From: Isoetes taiwanensis
Lineage: Eukaryota > Streptophyta > Lycopodiopsida > Isoetales > Isoetaceae
Length of the DNA stretch: 64,000 nucleotides
Assembly (NCBI GenBank): GCA_021234155.1
Contig: JAJEKV010000486.1
Location: forward strand, 110,553 to 174,552
Reading direction: 5' to 3'
Below, piece after piece: positions 41,891 to 51,801 of this stretch. Under the pieces are notes generated by a model, which did no database searches, was not told where the DNA came from, and worked only from the letters and a program-made list of their open reading frames with translations. Within the stretch, counting starts at the first letter, position 1. Each line of letters starts with the position of its first letter. Both the position numbers and the translations under genes were made by a program.

Positions 41891-42329
41891 CTAATTGGGA
41901 AAAACTCTGAAATACCCTTATGTTTTGCTAAAATTAACAAAATGCCCCTATTTTTATAGAAATGATCATAACATTTTTGTGATGACCCAAATAAGAATGA
42001 GTCTTTCAGATATTTTGTATTTCATGAAAGTTAACATCTCCTGAATTGGATTCCGAAATCTCAAGTTATGGTCTCGTAAATCCCTCTGAAATTTCTACAA
42101 TTTTCTTGTGTATTAAAAATAGCATAACTTGTGATTTAAGACTCCGATTTATATGATCTTACCTTTGATGGAAAGATCTCATCCTCCTTTACAATAGCTC
42201 TGAAAGGCTCATTCTCATTTGGATCATCACAAAAAAGTTATCATCATTTCTATTAAAATACCCCCAAAACTAGGGGCGTTTTGTTAATTTTAGCAAAACA
42301 TAAGGGTATTTCAGAGTTTTTATCTAATT
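41888..42329. mobile_element. Foldback MITE with 9-bp target duplication (Mutator-like), copy A
   Basis: About 120-bp terminal inverted repeats start AAAAACTCTGAAATACCCTT and end with the reverse complement; the inner part includes CATTTTTGTGATGACCCAAAT opposite ATTTGGATCATCACAAAAAA. The 9-bp sequence TATCTAATT flanks it on both sides (41,888-41,896; 42,321-42,329), the duplication size made by Mutator-like transposases. There is no coding capacity. The left arm has a deletion (CCCCTAG...GGGGGT missing) relative to copy B. Confidence 0.85.
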
Positions 42330-43050
42330 TTTTTAAATATAGATTGTAAAAACATGACTTCATGGTTATATTTAGGCCACTCCACCCTCAAGAAACTGGA
42401 GGGCAACCCTCTGTGCGCAACACCTTGTTAGGCGTGGGCTAATGTGCTACAAATATTTGATAAACCATTGTATTTGAATATTTTCTACCTGGTGGTAGAG
42501 CCCACTCCAATAAGTTCTTGTACCATGTTGGGACCTCTTTTTCTACGCTGCAACTCTGCGGCTTTGGCATTTTGATGATCTTAGAAAGTCGGAATGATGG
42601 CCTTTGTCGGCGTTTTAGTCCTGTTTTTTGAGGTCAGATTCTTAGATATATTGTAATGATTTTTGGAGGATTAGCTTAACTTTTTGTGGTTCCTATCCGG
42701 AATAATAGCGACGAATGATTTGAGATCAGATTTGGTCGTTTAGGAGTGATTTTTCTGAGATTTCATGCAAGACAGGCTCATTGCTCAACTATTCGTGAAA
42801 TACCTGTGAAAGATTGTGGATCAATGAGCGTTTTTGGTAAATCTCGTGTCTGGAGCCTATCTGTGAAGTTATTTTGGTGCAGTTTAGTCTATTTTTGCTA
42901 AGACTTCATCATCTGCAAGTTTTACTTGGTTTGTTTTTTGAAAAAGAGTTTTCAATCCTGGGTCTATTGTATCTTTCAAGGTATTTTAAGTTTTTTATTT
43001 GAATGATGCTCTTTCTAATCTTGTTTTTAAACCTTTGTTCTTGGTTCGTC
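42330..43050 (+). other. Host-like non-coding stretch
   Basis: This is AT-rich DNA without a convincing frame; intron-like T-rich patches precede an exon-like segment. It is duplicated in copy B (49,603-50,340). Confidence 0.4.
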
Positions 43051-43074
43051 TCAGAGATGGGAAATGGCTGCATG

Positions 43075-43393
43075 TGATCATTACACATTTCTTTTTGTAT
43101 GTATTAGCTTAAGTCGGGTTAATCTAAGAATAACTAGTTATGGCGTCCTCAAGGTTTTAGGGATGGAAGATATGCCGACATTTGAGCTCAGTCTCCAGCA
43201 AAATGCACCTGTTATTTAGAACATAGTTCCTTTCGAATGTACCTGTCAGTTTTGGGAAGCAAAATACTAGTAAAAATGTGTCTGATGCTTCTAAGAAAGG
43301 GAAGCAAATCTGTGAAAATAGCTTTGGTACATTTATTGCCAAAGAGTCTTTACTTGGAGGCTTCGTCGATTTTGAGGCCGATTTGGTTTCTAA
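43075..43393 (+). pseudogene. Exon-like host fragment cut by the Gypsy-2 LTR
   Basis: An open frame reads SYGVLKVLGMEDMPTFELSL followed, after a stop and a shift, by NTSKNVSDASKKGKQICENS and DFEADLVS, and is cut at 43,394 by the LTR start TGTGACG. Copy B (50,390-50,684) is better kept and adds GDISNVPVSFGK. I do not recognise it; FELSL has only a faint resemblance to plant response-regulator-like proteins. Confidence 0.4.
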
Positions 43394-44516
43394 TGTGACG
43401 TTCCAGTATTTATACGGTATACGTATAAATACACTGACACGTCACGCTATACATATACGACGTCATGGGGTATAGTTAACCTAGTGGGTTAACCTAAATG
43501 GATTAATTTAGCTATGCTAAATTAACATTAACCTAATTAATGGAATAATCAGCCCTAATTAAGGTGATTGGGCGATTGTTAATGCCATGTGGCATGATTC
43601 GATTGGCCAAGGGAGGGTTTTGCTAGTTTAATCTATCCCTTGAACGAGAATCGACCGGGGAGCTCTTCAACCGGGCGCTTCCCCAAAACCCTATAGCGGT
43701 TGAGATGGATCATCCTCAAGAAAACGGCTCGAGTCGCTTAATGAGTTAGTCCAGTAGGATTAGGTGTGATTAGTAGAATAGCGCCTCACCCTCGTGTGTG
43801 ATGGTTCTTGTTTTTCTCTCGTGATTTAGCAATAGAGGCTAACCCTTGTTTGAAAGGTAAGATATTCTTTTTACGATTCTATACTTGCTCAAAAATGATG
43901 GATTGATGGATCTTTGCATAGTATTACTGGAATGGGGAATTACTGGGGGTAGAGACCTCTCGAGCTCGTATATCATAGTATGATTCTAGTTAAGCCCTAT
44001 AAATCCCATTAGTTCGACTGTGTACAAGATCCCATCGAGCTGTGGAATCTATGGCATCATTGAAGCACCGGATAAAGGGCGAGTGATGAAGTGGGGGTGG
44101 GGTCCGCTTTGAGCATAAAAGGCTACGGGGACTCTTTGGTGAGCTAGGCCTAATAGGCGGTCACGTAGAGGGCCGGGTATGGGTCTGACACTCCCTGGGT
44201 ACAGAGGTGTGACCCGTATGGGGCATCTTGTACTTTGAAGATAAAGTTAGGGGGAGTAGGTGAGATGCGGAAGGAGGAGCCTGATGTATCTCTTCCTCTA
44301 GTTCACCCATGGATTCACTGCGACTCTGGAAGAAGACACTTCTCTGACCTGCCTCGTCGGACCGAATGACACCTCCGTGTCCTTCACCCGGGCATCTTTC
44401 TATGGATGGTCCGAGTTAGATGGAGGGCCCTGTATATGGTGAGCTGATTGCCATGGGAGGGGGAAGTCCCTGTATGTATACGTCCGGAGCACCGTATATA
44501 TTCAGGGAGCGTCACA
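43394..44516 (+). repeat. Gypsy-2 LTR, copy A
   Basis: It starts TGTGACGTTCC and ends GGGAGCGTCACA, with TGTGACG/CGTCACA as inverted ends. The first 55 bp can fold: GTGACG ... CGTCAC enclosing the near-palindrome GTATTTATAC GGTATAC GTATAAATAC without the middle. A PBS follows at 44,518 (TGGTATCAGAGCAGC). Confidence 0.88.
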
Positions 44517-44544
44517 GTGGTATCAGAGCAGCAGTCAAGGACTG

Positions 44545-46050
44545 GCCTATCCCTATTAATGTTTCAGAGGTTAGGAGCTTTTTGGGCTTCACATGATATT
44601 ATAGAAAATTTGTCAAGGATTTTGCCAAGATTGCAGGGCCTCTGACAGACCTTACAAAGCATGAGAGATTGAAGGATTGGGTAGAACACTGGAAGGCAAA
44701 GGTCCAGAGAAGCTTTCAGAAACTTAAGGATGCTTTGACTTCAGCGCCAGTTCTCACATTACCAGACCCGGAGAAAGATAAGCTAGTAGCAACAGATGCC
44801 ACTAAAATTGCTACTGGAGGAGTTCTAATGCAAGAGAGGGGGTTATTGCGTATGATTCTAAGAAAATGAATGAGACCGAACAGCGATACCCCACCCACAA
44901 TCAAGAACTTTTGGCAGTTGTGCGGGCTCTGCGCATATGGAGACACTACCTTCTTGGTAGGAGATTCCAGCTGGATACGGATCACCAGAGTCTCCGTTAT
45001 CTTTCTACCCAACCAAATCTCAATCTCCGTCAGAGAAAATGGATGGAACTTCTTGAGGAATATGATTTTGAGATCATGTATAAGCCGAGTAAGCACAATG
45101 TGGTTGCGGATGCTTTGTCGCACCATCCCTTGGTAACCCGCACCCATTGTAATGCAATTTCCCGCTCACCCGGTGAGTTTGGAAAGCAAATAGAACAAAC
45201 CTTGGCCCGCGGATCCGTAATTCGGGTGAAGAGTGGAAACGGTTTGGCCAAGGAGGCACGGACAGATAAGGAGCGTGAGGCTTTCCGCTCTTACAAGAAG
45301 GAGGGTAACTTACTTTATTACAAAGACAAGTTGTGTGTACCCGAGACTTCAGGAGTCCATAAGCTTATTCTTCATGATACACTAATGACCCTATAATTTG
45401 GACATGCGGGGGCTTCATGAAGACCTATTTTAAGATTCGTTCCGGCTATTTTTGGCCGAAAGCATTAAGAAAGACATTGCGGATACATTAAGCAATGTCA
45501 AGTGTGTCGGCGGAGACTAAAGGCCGAAAGCGGTTGAGGATTCCAGAGAGTTGCAACCGTTGGATGTGCCTAACGCCAAATGGGAGGTGATAACCATGGA
45601 TTTCATTGTGGGCCTTCCGCATACCCTCAAGTGGATATGGCGGCTTTAATGGTAGTGGTCGACAAGTTGTCAAAGATGGCTCATTTCTTGCCATGTCGTA
45701 CCCACGGACATGGCCTTGGATCTGACCTTGTTATTCGCTGAAGGAAATCTTGATTACGGGATGCCCGCAGTAATAGTATCGGCGGGGATCCCAAGTTTGT
45801 AAGTGCATTACGGAAGGATTTCTTTGCCACCATTCAGACAAAGCTTGCTATGAACACAGCATATCATCCTCAGACGGATGGACAAATAGAGCGGACCAAC
45901 CGTATTATAGAGGATATGTTGCGAAGCTATGTGTGGAGTAAGCAAACTCAGTGGGCCGATTATATCTATTTAGTGGAATTTGCTTATAATAGCATGAAGC
46001 AGGAGTCATCTAGAATGTCTCCTTTCATGATAAATTATGGCTATCAAACA
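44545..46050 (+). pseudogene. Gypsy-2 pol remnant, copy A (RT end, RNase H, integrase)
   Basis: RT thumb PINVSEVRSFLGF and KFVKDFAKIAGPLTDLTKHE, RNase H LTLPDPEKDKLVATDATKIA and ELLAVVRALRIWRHYLLGRR, LDTDHQSLRYLSTQPNLNLR, then linker KHNVVADALSHHPLVTRTHC. Integrase: WEVITMDFIVGLP (45,585), VVVDKLSKMAHFLPC, NTAYHPQTDGQIERTNRIIE (45,852) with catalytic E, and YVWSKQTQWADYIYLVEFAY. Frameshifts occur mostly where copy B has CAG or CTG, which points to sequencing error. It ends at the duplication junction before the integrase C-terminus. Confidence 0.85.
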
Positions 46051-46054
46051 TTTT

Positions 46055-46458
46055 AGCTTACACCCAGTTTCTCGTTCCACTTCTGCAAGATACACTTTGA
46101 ATGAATTGAATACCTGGCTTTTGTGACTTAGAAAATACCACTTAGATTTTCTCGAATAATCATCAATAAATGATACAAAATAGTATTTTCCACTTGCACT
46201 TCTAACTCTCATGGGCCCACATACGTCAGAGTGTACCAAAGCTAATTTCTCACTTACTCGTTCACTTTTCTTTGGAAAGGGCTTTCTACTTTGTTTGCCC
46301 AACATGCAACCATGACAAGGTGAGTCCAAGCCTTCCTTAATATCAACAACATCTAAGTCATTCAATATCTTATGCTTTTTCATAAAGATTATATTTTTCA
46401 AATTTGTGTGACCTAAACGTTGATGCCATAATTCTAATGATATTATTTTCAACTTCAC
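46055..46458 (-). pseudogene. Copia-2 integrase, truncated
   Basis: LELWHQRLGHTNLKNI through ERETGCKLKC is identical to the copia integrase at 38,804-39,211, then the frame runs into reversed Gypsy-2 sequence. The zinc domain and the first catalytic D are present; the second D and the E are missing. Confidence 0.9.
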
Positions 46459-47266
46459 TACTTAATATCATGTCTACATATTTTGGACAAAACTCAAATC
46501 GATTTCCAACTCTTTTTGCATATAATACAATGTTTCCATTATTATGTACGATGCACATGTGCTTATCAAATGATACTCTATAATCTTTATCTACTAAATC
46601 TGCTACAGAAATTAAAATTTTCACCACTTCAAGAACACACAAGACATTATCGATAGATATTACACTTCCATCCTCTCCTTCAAGCTCTAATAAACCACAA
46701 CCTTCTACTTTTTGTTCTTCGCCATTAGCCATACGTACACATCTGAGTTTACTAGTTTGCATATCTTTTAATATTTGTGAGTTTCCCATCATGGATTTTT
46801 CAGCTCCAGAATCTATAACCACACGGTTAGCCAAGTTTTCATCACAAGAACCTGACAACACAAATAAATTTACCTCTTCTTCAGAAATTTCTTCAGTTGA
46901 CACATGACTTATAATTGGTTTTGAAGATGTAACTGTCCGTCTAGAAGTTCCTCTACTAGAAGATGAGGATCCTCTAAAACTTCCACGTCCTCTTCCTTTT
47001 CTTGAACATATATTTGCAAGATGTCCTCCTTCCCCACAAACATAACAAGTACGACCTCTAATACGTGAACAATTCGGTTTAATATGACCACTTTCTCCAC
47101 ATCCATAGCATATCACATCCTTCCCCTCTTTACTTCTCCCTCTTCCTCTTTCGGTATATAAAATACTATCTCCCCTCGATTTGTAATCTCTTCTAGCTTC
47201 TCTTTGCGTAACTTCAGGTTCTTCTTTGTACTTATTGCTTCTTCCTTGGTTTTGCGATTGGTGCAA
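46370..47266 (-). CDS. Copia-2 gag C-terminus with two zinc knuckles, and protease
   Basis: The 298-codon open frame shows two CCHC boxes, CYGCGESGHIKPNC and CYVCGEGGHLANIC, 8 residues apart, followed by GRGRGSFRGSSSSSRGTSRR and the protease VVIDSGAEKSMMGNSQIL (DSG active site). DGSVISIDNVLCVLEVVKIL and CIVHNNGNIVLYAKR follow. It stops just before the integrase zinc domain; the integrase frame at 46,458 overlaps, so a frameshift lies near 46,440. Confidence 0.9.
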   Translation of the reverse strand: MHQSQNQGRSNKYKEEPEVTQREARRDYKSRGDSILYTERGRGRSKEGKDVICYGCGESGHIKPNCSRIRGRTCYVCGEGGHLANICSRKGRGRGSFRGSSSSSRGTSRRTVTSSKPIISHVSTEEISEEEVNLFVLSGSCDENLANRVVIDSGAEKSMMGNSQILKDMQTSKLRCVRMANGEEQKVEGCGLLELEGEDGSVISIDNVLCVLEVVKILISVADLVDKDYRVSFDKHMCIVHNNGNIVLYAKRVGNRFEFCPKYVDMILSSEVENNIIRIMASTFRSHKFEKYNLYEKA

Positions 47267-47293
47267 ATTAATGAAGCAATATTTTCATCATAT

Positions 47294-47812
47294 TCAAACA
47301 AACATGTCCGATATATATAATATTTTAGGACCGAAGTAGAGGGGAGCAGCACCATCTAAATCCATGAATATACCTTCCATTTTGTCAAACAATTCTACTA
47401 AATCCTTCCCTCTTACATACTTGAGCATTCTTAGTTCTTGTTCTAGTTTATGTATTTGAGATGCGCTTAATTTTTCATACTCATTTAGCAAATATTGCCA
47501 CATCTCTCGTGGACTCATGTGATGAATAGAAGCTATAATTCCATAACCAAGTTTGAAAATAATAATACCTTTTGCATGAGCTATATCCTTGGATGATCCA
47601 GATGGCTCTTCTGAAGTACTACTGCTTCCACCTTCGGTCTTTATTGTAATTTTTCTTTGCTTCTCAGTTTCGGTAAGAGGTCTCACGTAATCCCAAAGCC
47701 CTTCAGCCTCTAATGCTTGTTCCACTTTCACCTTCCATGCTTGAAAACCTGAGCCTCCCTTATAGACTTCAACTCCGGCTAATATCGCAGTAGCAATTTT
47801 ATTGGCTGCCAT
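47294..47812 (-). CDS. gag: Copia-2 gag N-terminus (UBN2 type)
   Basis: I take the start at 47,810-47,812 (MAANKIATAILAGVEVYKGG), just downstream of the PBS, rather than an upstream methionine lying in the LTR. GFQAWKVKVEQALEAEGLWD, IHHMSPREMWQYLLNEYEKL and MLKYVRGKDLVELFDKMEGI are UBN2 gag motifs. The frame breaks near 47,300 and continues at 47,266. Confidence 0.88.
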   Translation of the reverse strand: MAANKIATAILAGVEVYKGGSGFQAWKVKVEQALEAEGLWDYVRPLTETEKQRKITIKTEGGSSSTSEEPSGSSKDIAHAKGIIIFKLGYGIIASIHHMSPREMWQYLLNEYEKLSASQIHKLEQELRMLKYVRGKDLVELFDKMEGIFMDLDGAAPLYFGPKILYISDMFV

Positions 47813-47829
47813 CTCCCTTTCGGACTCAA

Positions 47830-47842
47830 GGCTCTGATACCA
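47830..47842 (-). promoter_or_regulatory. Primer-binding site of Copia-2
   Basis: Minus strand TGGTATCAGAGCC, two bases from the LTR end; the same as in Copia-1. Confidence 0.9.
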
Positions 47843-47844
47843 GA

Positions 47845-48430
47845 TGATAAAACCAGAGGCTTTTGAGCCCGGGAATTGAACCCAGGTAGGAATACCACAG
47901 CTCAATCTTCTACTCTTCTCCCTTTAAGGTTTTCACTTCACAATTATCCACACAAGATTCATCTGTACACTGTATTCCACAAAGGATTAAACACACAGAC
48001 AAGAACAACGAAGTCTTCCACACAGACGTTTAATCACAAAGGTTCAAATAGCATATAACACAGCAAGATGGGCACAAGATAATACTGAACAAAAAAAACC
48101 TGAGATGTTCTAGATCTGCATATCGGCCACTGCCACAGATGTCAAGGTTTCGGTCACTTTGGGTAACGCAGCAACAATCCGGATCAGTGATTTCGATGCC
48201 AGAAGGTGTAACCACACATGAGAAATCACACTGTCGCTCACAGTCCAGGCCGTATCAACAAAAAACTGATTTCTCCTTTTTCTGTTTCGTCATATTTCTT
48301 GCTTTTTCTCCCTTTAAAAATAACATAAGCATGCAAATATAATATCTTAGGATAGACATATGTTTCCACATGTAATTGACATGTGTTCCATCAAACATCA
48401 CATGGGCATGACAAATATTTGAATCCAACA
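47845..48430 (-). repeat. Copia-2 5' LTR
   Basis: The 586-bp LTR runs on the minus strand from TGTTGGATTC (48,430) to TTTTATCA (47,845). It is followed by TCTAC (48,431-48,435), the duplicated copy of the right target duplication. Confidence 0.92.
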
Positions 48431-49148
48431 TCTACATATTTGAAATGGAATTCTTTAGCAGTGTCAGAGGAGGCCAAAGATCTTATTCTTGGAGTGGTGT
48501 CCAGATCCTTAAAGAAGATTGACAATAGCAGATTCCTTGTCATCCTTAGGTCTTGGAACATACTGGTTATGATAGTCAATATTATGAGAATTGTGTAAGA
48601 TCTCCTAGTCCTTCAAACACCATTATCGAGACAACGAATGTATACAGGAAAAGGATCCAACTATAGAGGGTTGATGGACAGTGGTAGGTGAAGCCTAGAG
48701 GAAGCCAAGATTATGCAGAGAACATTGATGGCAAGCCTGAAGCACATAAAGCTCAAAATAAAGATAAAAGAAATGAAAAGGCCTTGTCAATTTGAGGATA
48801 GCTGCAACAAACAGTCTTATTTCCAGAGAATTGATGCAGGATGCCATAAAAAGATAAAGTTGCGCCTACAAAATGGGTTATGGCAAGTTGTTTTTCCTTG
48901 CCTGGAAGTTTCATGATGCAGAGCTGTTTTACGAGCACAATTTATTTGTCTGAGATGGTCAATCCAGTTGTTGATCAAGAACGGGGATGTGATGCCATGG
49001 AGACATAAATTCAAGATTCTATCCACAAGAACACTAAACTACTCAGTTCCATACATAATTTGATCGACGGGTACTTGTGGAAGGGCTTGTACATATGAAT
49101 GTAGTGGAACTACAAATTGATTGCAAGAACATGGTAGGGGTCTACTTT
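48431..49148 (+). pseudogene. Host fragment, copy B
   Basis: Duplicate of 41,170-41,887 with the same kinase-flank frame (TYLKWNSLAVSEEAKDLILG). No new information on function. Confidence 0.5.
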
Positions 49149-49602
49149 TATCTAATTGGGAAAAACTCTGAAATACCCTTATGTTTTGCTAAAATTAACA
49201 AAATGCCCCTAGTTTTGGGGGTATTTTTATAGAAATGATCATAACATTTTTGTGATGACCCAAATAAGAATGAGTCTTTCAGATATTTTGTATTTCATGA
49301 AAGTTAACATCTCCTGAATTGGATTCCGAAATCTCAAGTTATGGTCTCGTAAATCCCTCTGAAATTTCTACAATTTTCTTGTGTATTAAAAATAGCATAA
49401 CTTGTGATTTAAGACTCCGATTTATATGATCTTACCTTTGATGGAAAGATCTCATCCTCCTTTACAATAGCTCTGAAAGGCTCATTCTCATTTGGATCAT
49501 CACAAAAAAGTTATCATCATTTCTATTAAAATACCCCCAAAACTAGGGGCGTTTTGTTAATTTTAGCAAAACATAAGGGTATTTCAGAGTTTTTATCTAA
49601 TT
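49149..49602. mobile_element. Foldback MITE, copy B (complete)
   Basis: Same as at 41,888-42,329 but with the full left arm (CCCCTAGTTTTGGGGGTATT). Flanking TATCTAATT at 49,149-49,157 and 49,594-49,602. Confidence 0.85.
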
Positions 49603-50389
49603 TTTTTAAATATAGATTGTAAAAACATGACTTCATGGTTATATTTAGGCCACTCCACCCTCAAGAAACTGGAGGGCAACCCTCTGTGCGCAACACCTTG
49701 TTAGGCGTGGGCTAATGTGCTACAAATATTTGATAAACCATTGTATTTGAATATTTTCTACCTGGTGGTAGAGCCCACTCCAATAAGTTCTTGTACCATG
49801 TTGAAACCTCTTTTTCTATGCTGCAACTCTGCGGCTTTGGCATTTTGATGATGCCGAGTCGGAATGATGGCACTGTCGCGTTTTAGTCTGTTTTGAGGTC
49901 AGATTAGCCGATATATTGTAATGATTTTTGGAGGATTAGCTTAACTTTTTGTGGTTCCTATCCGGAATAATAGCGACGAATGATTTGAGATCAGATTTGG
50001 TCGTTTAGGAGTGATTTTTCTGAGATTTCATGCAAGACAGGCTCATTGCTCAACTATTCGTGAAATACCTGTGAAAGATTGTGGATCAATGAGCGTTTTT
50101 GGTAAATCTCGTGTCTGGAGCCTATCTGTGAAGTTGTTTTGGTGTAGTTTAGTCTATTTTTGCTAAGACTTCGTCATCTGCAAGTTTTACTTGGTTTGTT
50201 TTTTGAAAAAGAGTTTTCAATCCTGGGTCTATTGTATCTTTCAAGGTATTTTAAGTTTTTTATTTGAATGATGCTCTACTACTTTAATAACTTTCTAATC
50301 TTGTTTTTAAACCTTTGTTCTTGGTTCGTCTCAGAGATGGGAAATGGCTGCATGTGATCATTACACATTTCTTTTTGTATGTATTAGCT

Positions 50390-50684
50390 TAAGTCGGGTT
50401 AATCTAAGAATAACTAGTTATGGCGTCCTCAAGGTTTTAGGGATGGAAGATATGCCGACATTTGAGCTCAGTCTCCAGCAAAATGCACCTGTTATTTAGA
50501 ACATAGTTCCTTTAGGAGATATTTCGAATGTACCTGTCAGTTTTGGGAAGCAAAATACTAGTAAAAATGTGTCTGATGCTTCTAAGAAAGGGAAGCAAAT
50601 CTGTGAAAATAGCTTTGGTACATTTATTGCCAAAGAGTCTTGCGGCAGAGGCCTGTCAGATTTTGAGGCCGATTTGGTTTCTAA
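50390..50684 (+). pseudogene. Exon-like host fragment, copy B
   Basis: SYGVLKVLGMEDMPTFELSL, NIVPLGDISNVPVSFGKQNT and NSFGTFIAKESCGRGLSDFE followed by ADLVS form one frame with one internal stop (after APVI). It is cut by the LTR at 50,685. The product is unknown. Confidence 0.4.
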
Positions 50685-51801
50685 TGTGACGTTCCAGTAT
50701 TTATACGGTATACGTATAAATACACTGACACGTCACGCTATACATATACGACGTCATGGGGTATAGTTAACCTAGTGGGTTAACCTAAATGGATTAATTT
50801 AGCTATACTAAATTAACATTAACCTAATTAATGGAATAATCAGCCTAATTAAGCTGATTAGCTGATTGTTAATGCCATGTGGCATGATTCGATTGGCCAA
50901 GGGAGGGTTTTGCTAGTTTAATCTATCCCTTGAACCGAAATCGACCAGGAGCTCTTCAACCAGGCGCTTCCCCAAAACCCTATAGCAGTTGAGATGGATC
51001 ATCCTCAAGAAAACGGCTCGAGTCGCTTTAACAGTTAGTCCGTAGGATTAGGTGTGATTAGTAGAATAGCGCCTCACCTCTGTGTGTGATGGTTCTTGTT
51101 TTTCTCTGTGATTTAGCAATAGAGGCTAACCCTTGTTTGAAAGGTAAGATATTCTTTTTTCTGATTCTATACTTGCTCTGAAATGATGGATTGATGGATC
51201 TTTGCATAGTATTACTCTGGAATGGGGGAATTACGCGGGGGTAGAGACCTCTGAGCTCGTATATCATAGTATGATTCTAGTTAGCGCCCTATAAATCCCA
51301 TTAGTTACGGCCTGTGTACAAGATCCCACCGAGCTGTGGAATCTATGGCATCATTGAAGCACCAGATAAGGGGCGTAGTGATGAAGTGTGGGGTGGGGTC
51401 TCGCCTGAGCATAAAAGGCTACGGGGACTCCTTCAGTGAGCTAGGCCTAATAGGCGGTCACGTAGAGGGCCGGGTATGGGTCTGACACTCCCTGGGTACA
51501 GAGGTGTGACCCGTATGGGGCATCTTGTACTTTGAAGATAAAGTTAGGGGAGTAGGTCGGGTACGGAAGGAGCTGCTGATGTATCTCTTCCTCTAGTTCA
51601 CCCATGGATTCACTGTGACTCTGGAAGGGGACACTTCTCTGACCTGCCTCATCGGACCGAATGACACCTCCGTGTCCTTCACCCGGGCATCTTTCTATGG
51701 ATGGTCCGAGTTAGATGGAGGGCCCTGTATATGGTGAGCTGATTGCCATGGGGGGATATGTATACGTCCCGGGCCCCCATATATATCAGGGGAGCATCAC
51801 T
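50685..51801 (+). repeat. Gypsy-2 LTR, copy B
   Basis: TGTGACGTTCC to GGAGCATCAC(T). It matches 43,394-44,516. PBS GGTGGTATCGAGCAAAGG follows with CAG altered. Confidence 0.87.

Larger units (their letters stand above)
38804..46050. repeat. Tandem segmental duplication, copy A (7.25 kb)
   Basis: This segment (part of Copia-1 integrase, PR, gag, 5' LTR, host flank with MITE, Gypsy-2 LTR and pol) recurs in the same orientation at 46,051-53,212. The junction at 46,046-46,050 reads CTATCAAACA|TTTTAGC; the sequence before copy A reads CTTAAACA|TTTTAGC, so AAACA is shared microhomology. Apart from changes centred on CAG/CTG, the copies are nearly identical. Confidence 0.92.
43394..46050 (+). mobile_element. 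Gypsy-2 (copy A), internally deleted chromovirus
   Basis: LTR and PBS are followed within 25 bp by the end of RT (PINVSEVRSFLGF), so gag, protease and most of RT are missing. RNase H and integrase follow until the duplication junction at 46,050. The same deletion is in copy B, so it preceded the duplication. The pol sequence is a close relative of the Gypsy-1/3 lineage. Confidence 0.85.
46051..48430 (-). mobile_element. Copia-2: partial copy of Copia-1 (5' LTR to mid-integrase)
   Basis: This is the duplicated 5' part of the copia element on the minus strand: LTR, PBS, gag, protease and the first half of integrase. It is fused at 46,050 to Gypsy-2 integrase sequence by the duplication junction, so it is not an independent insertion. 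Confidence 0.9.
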
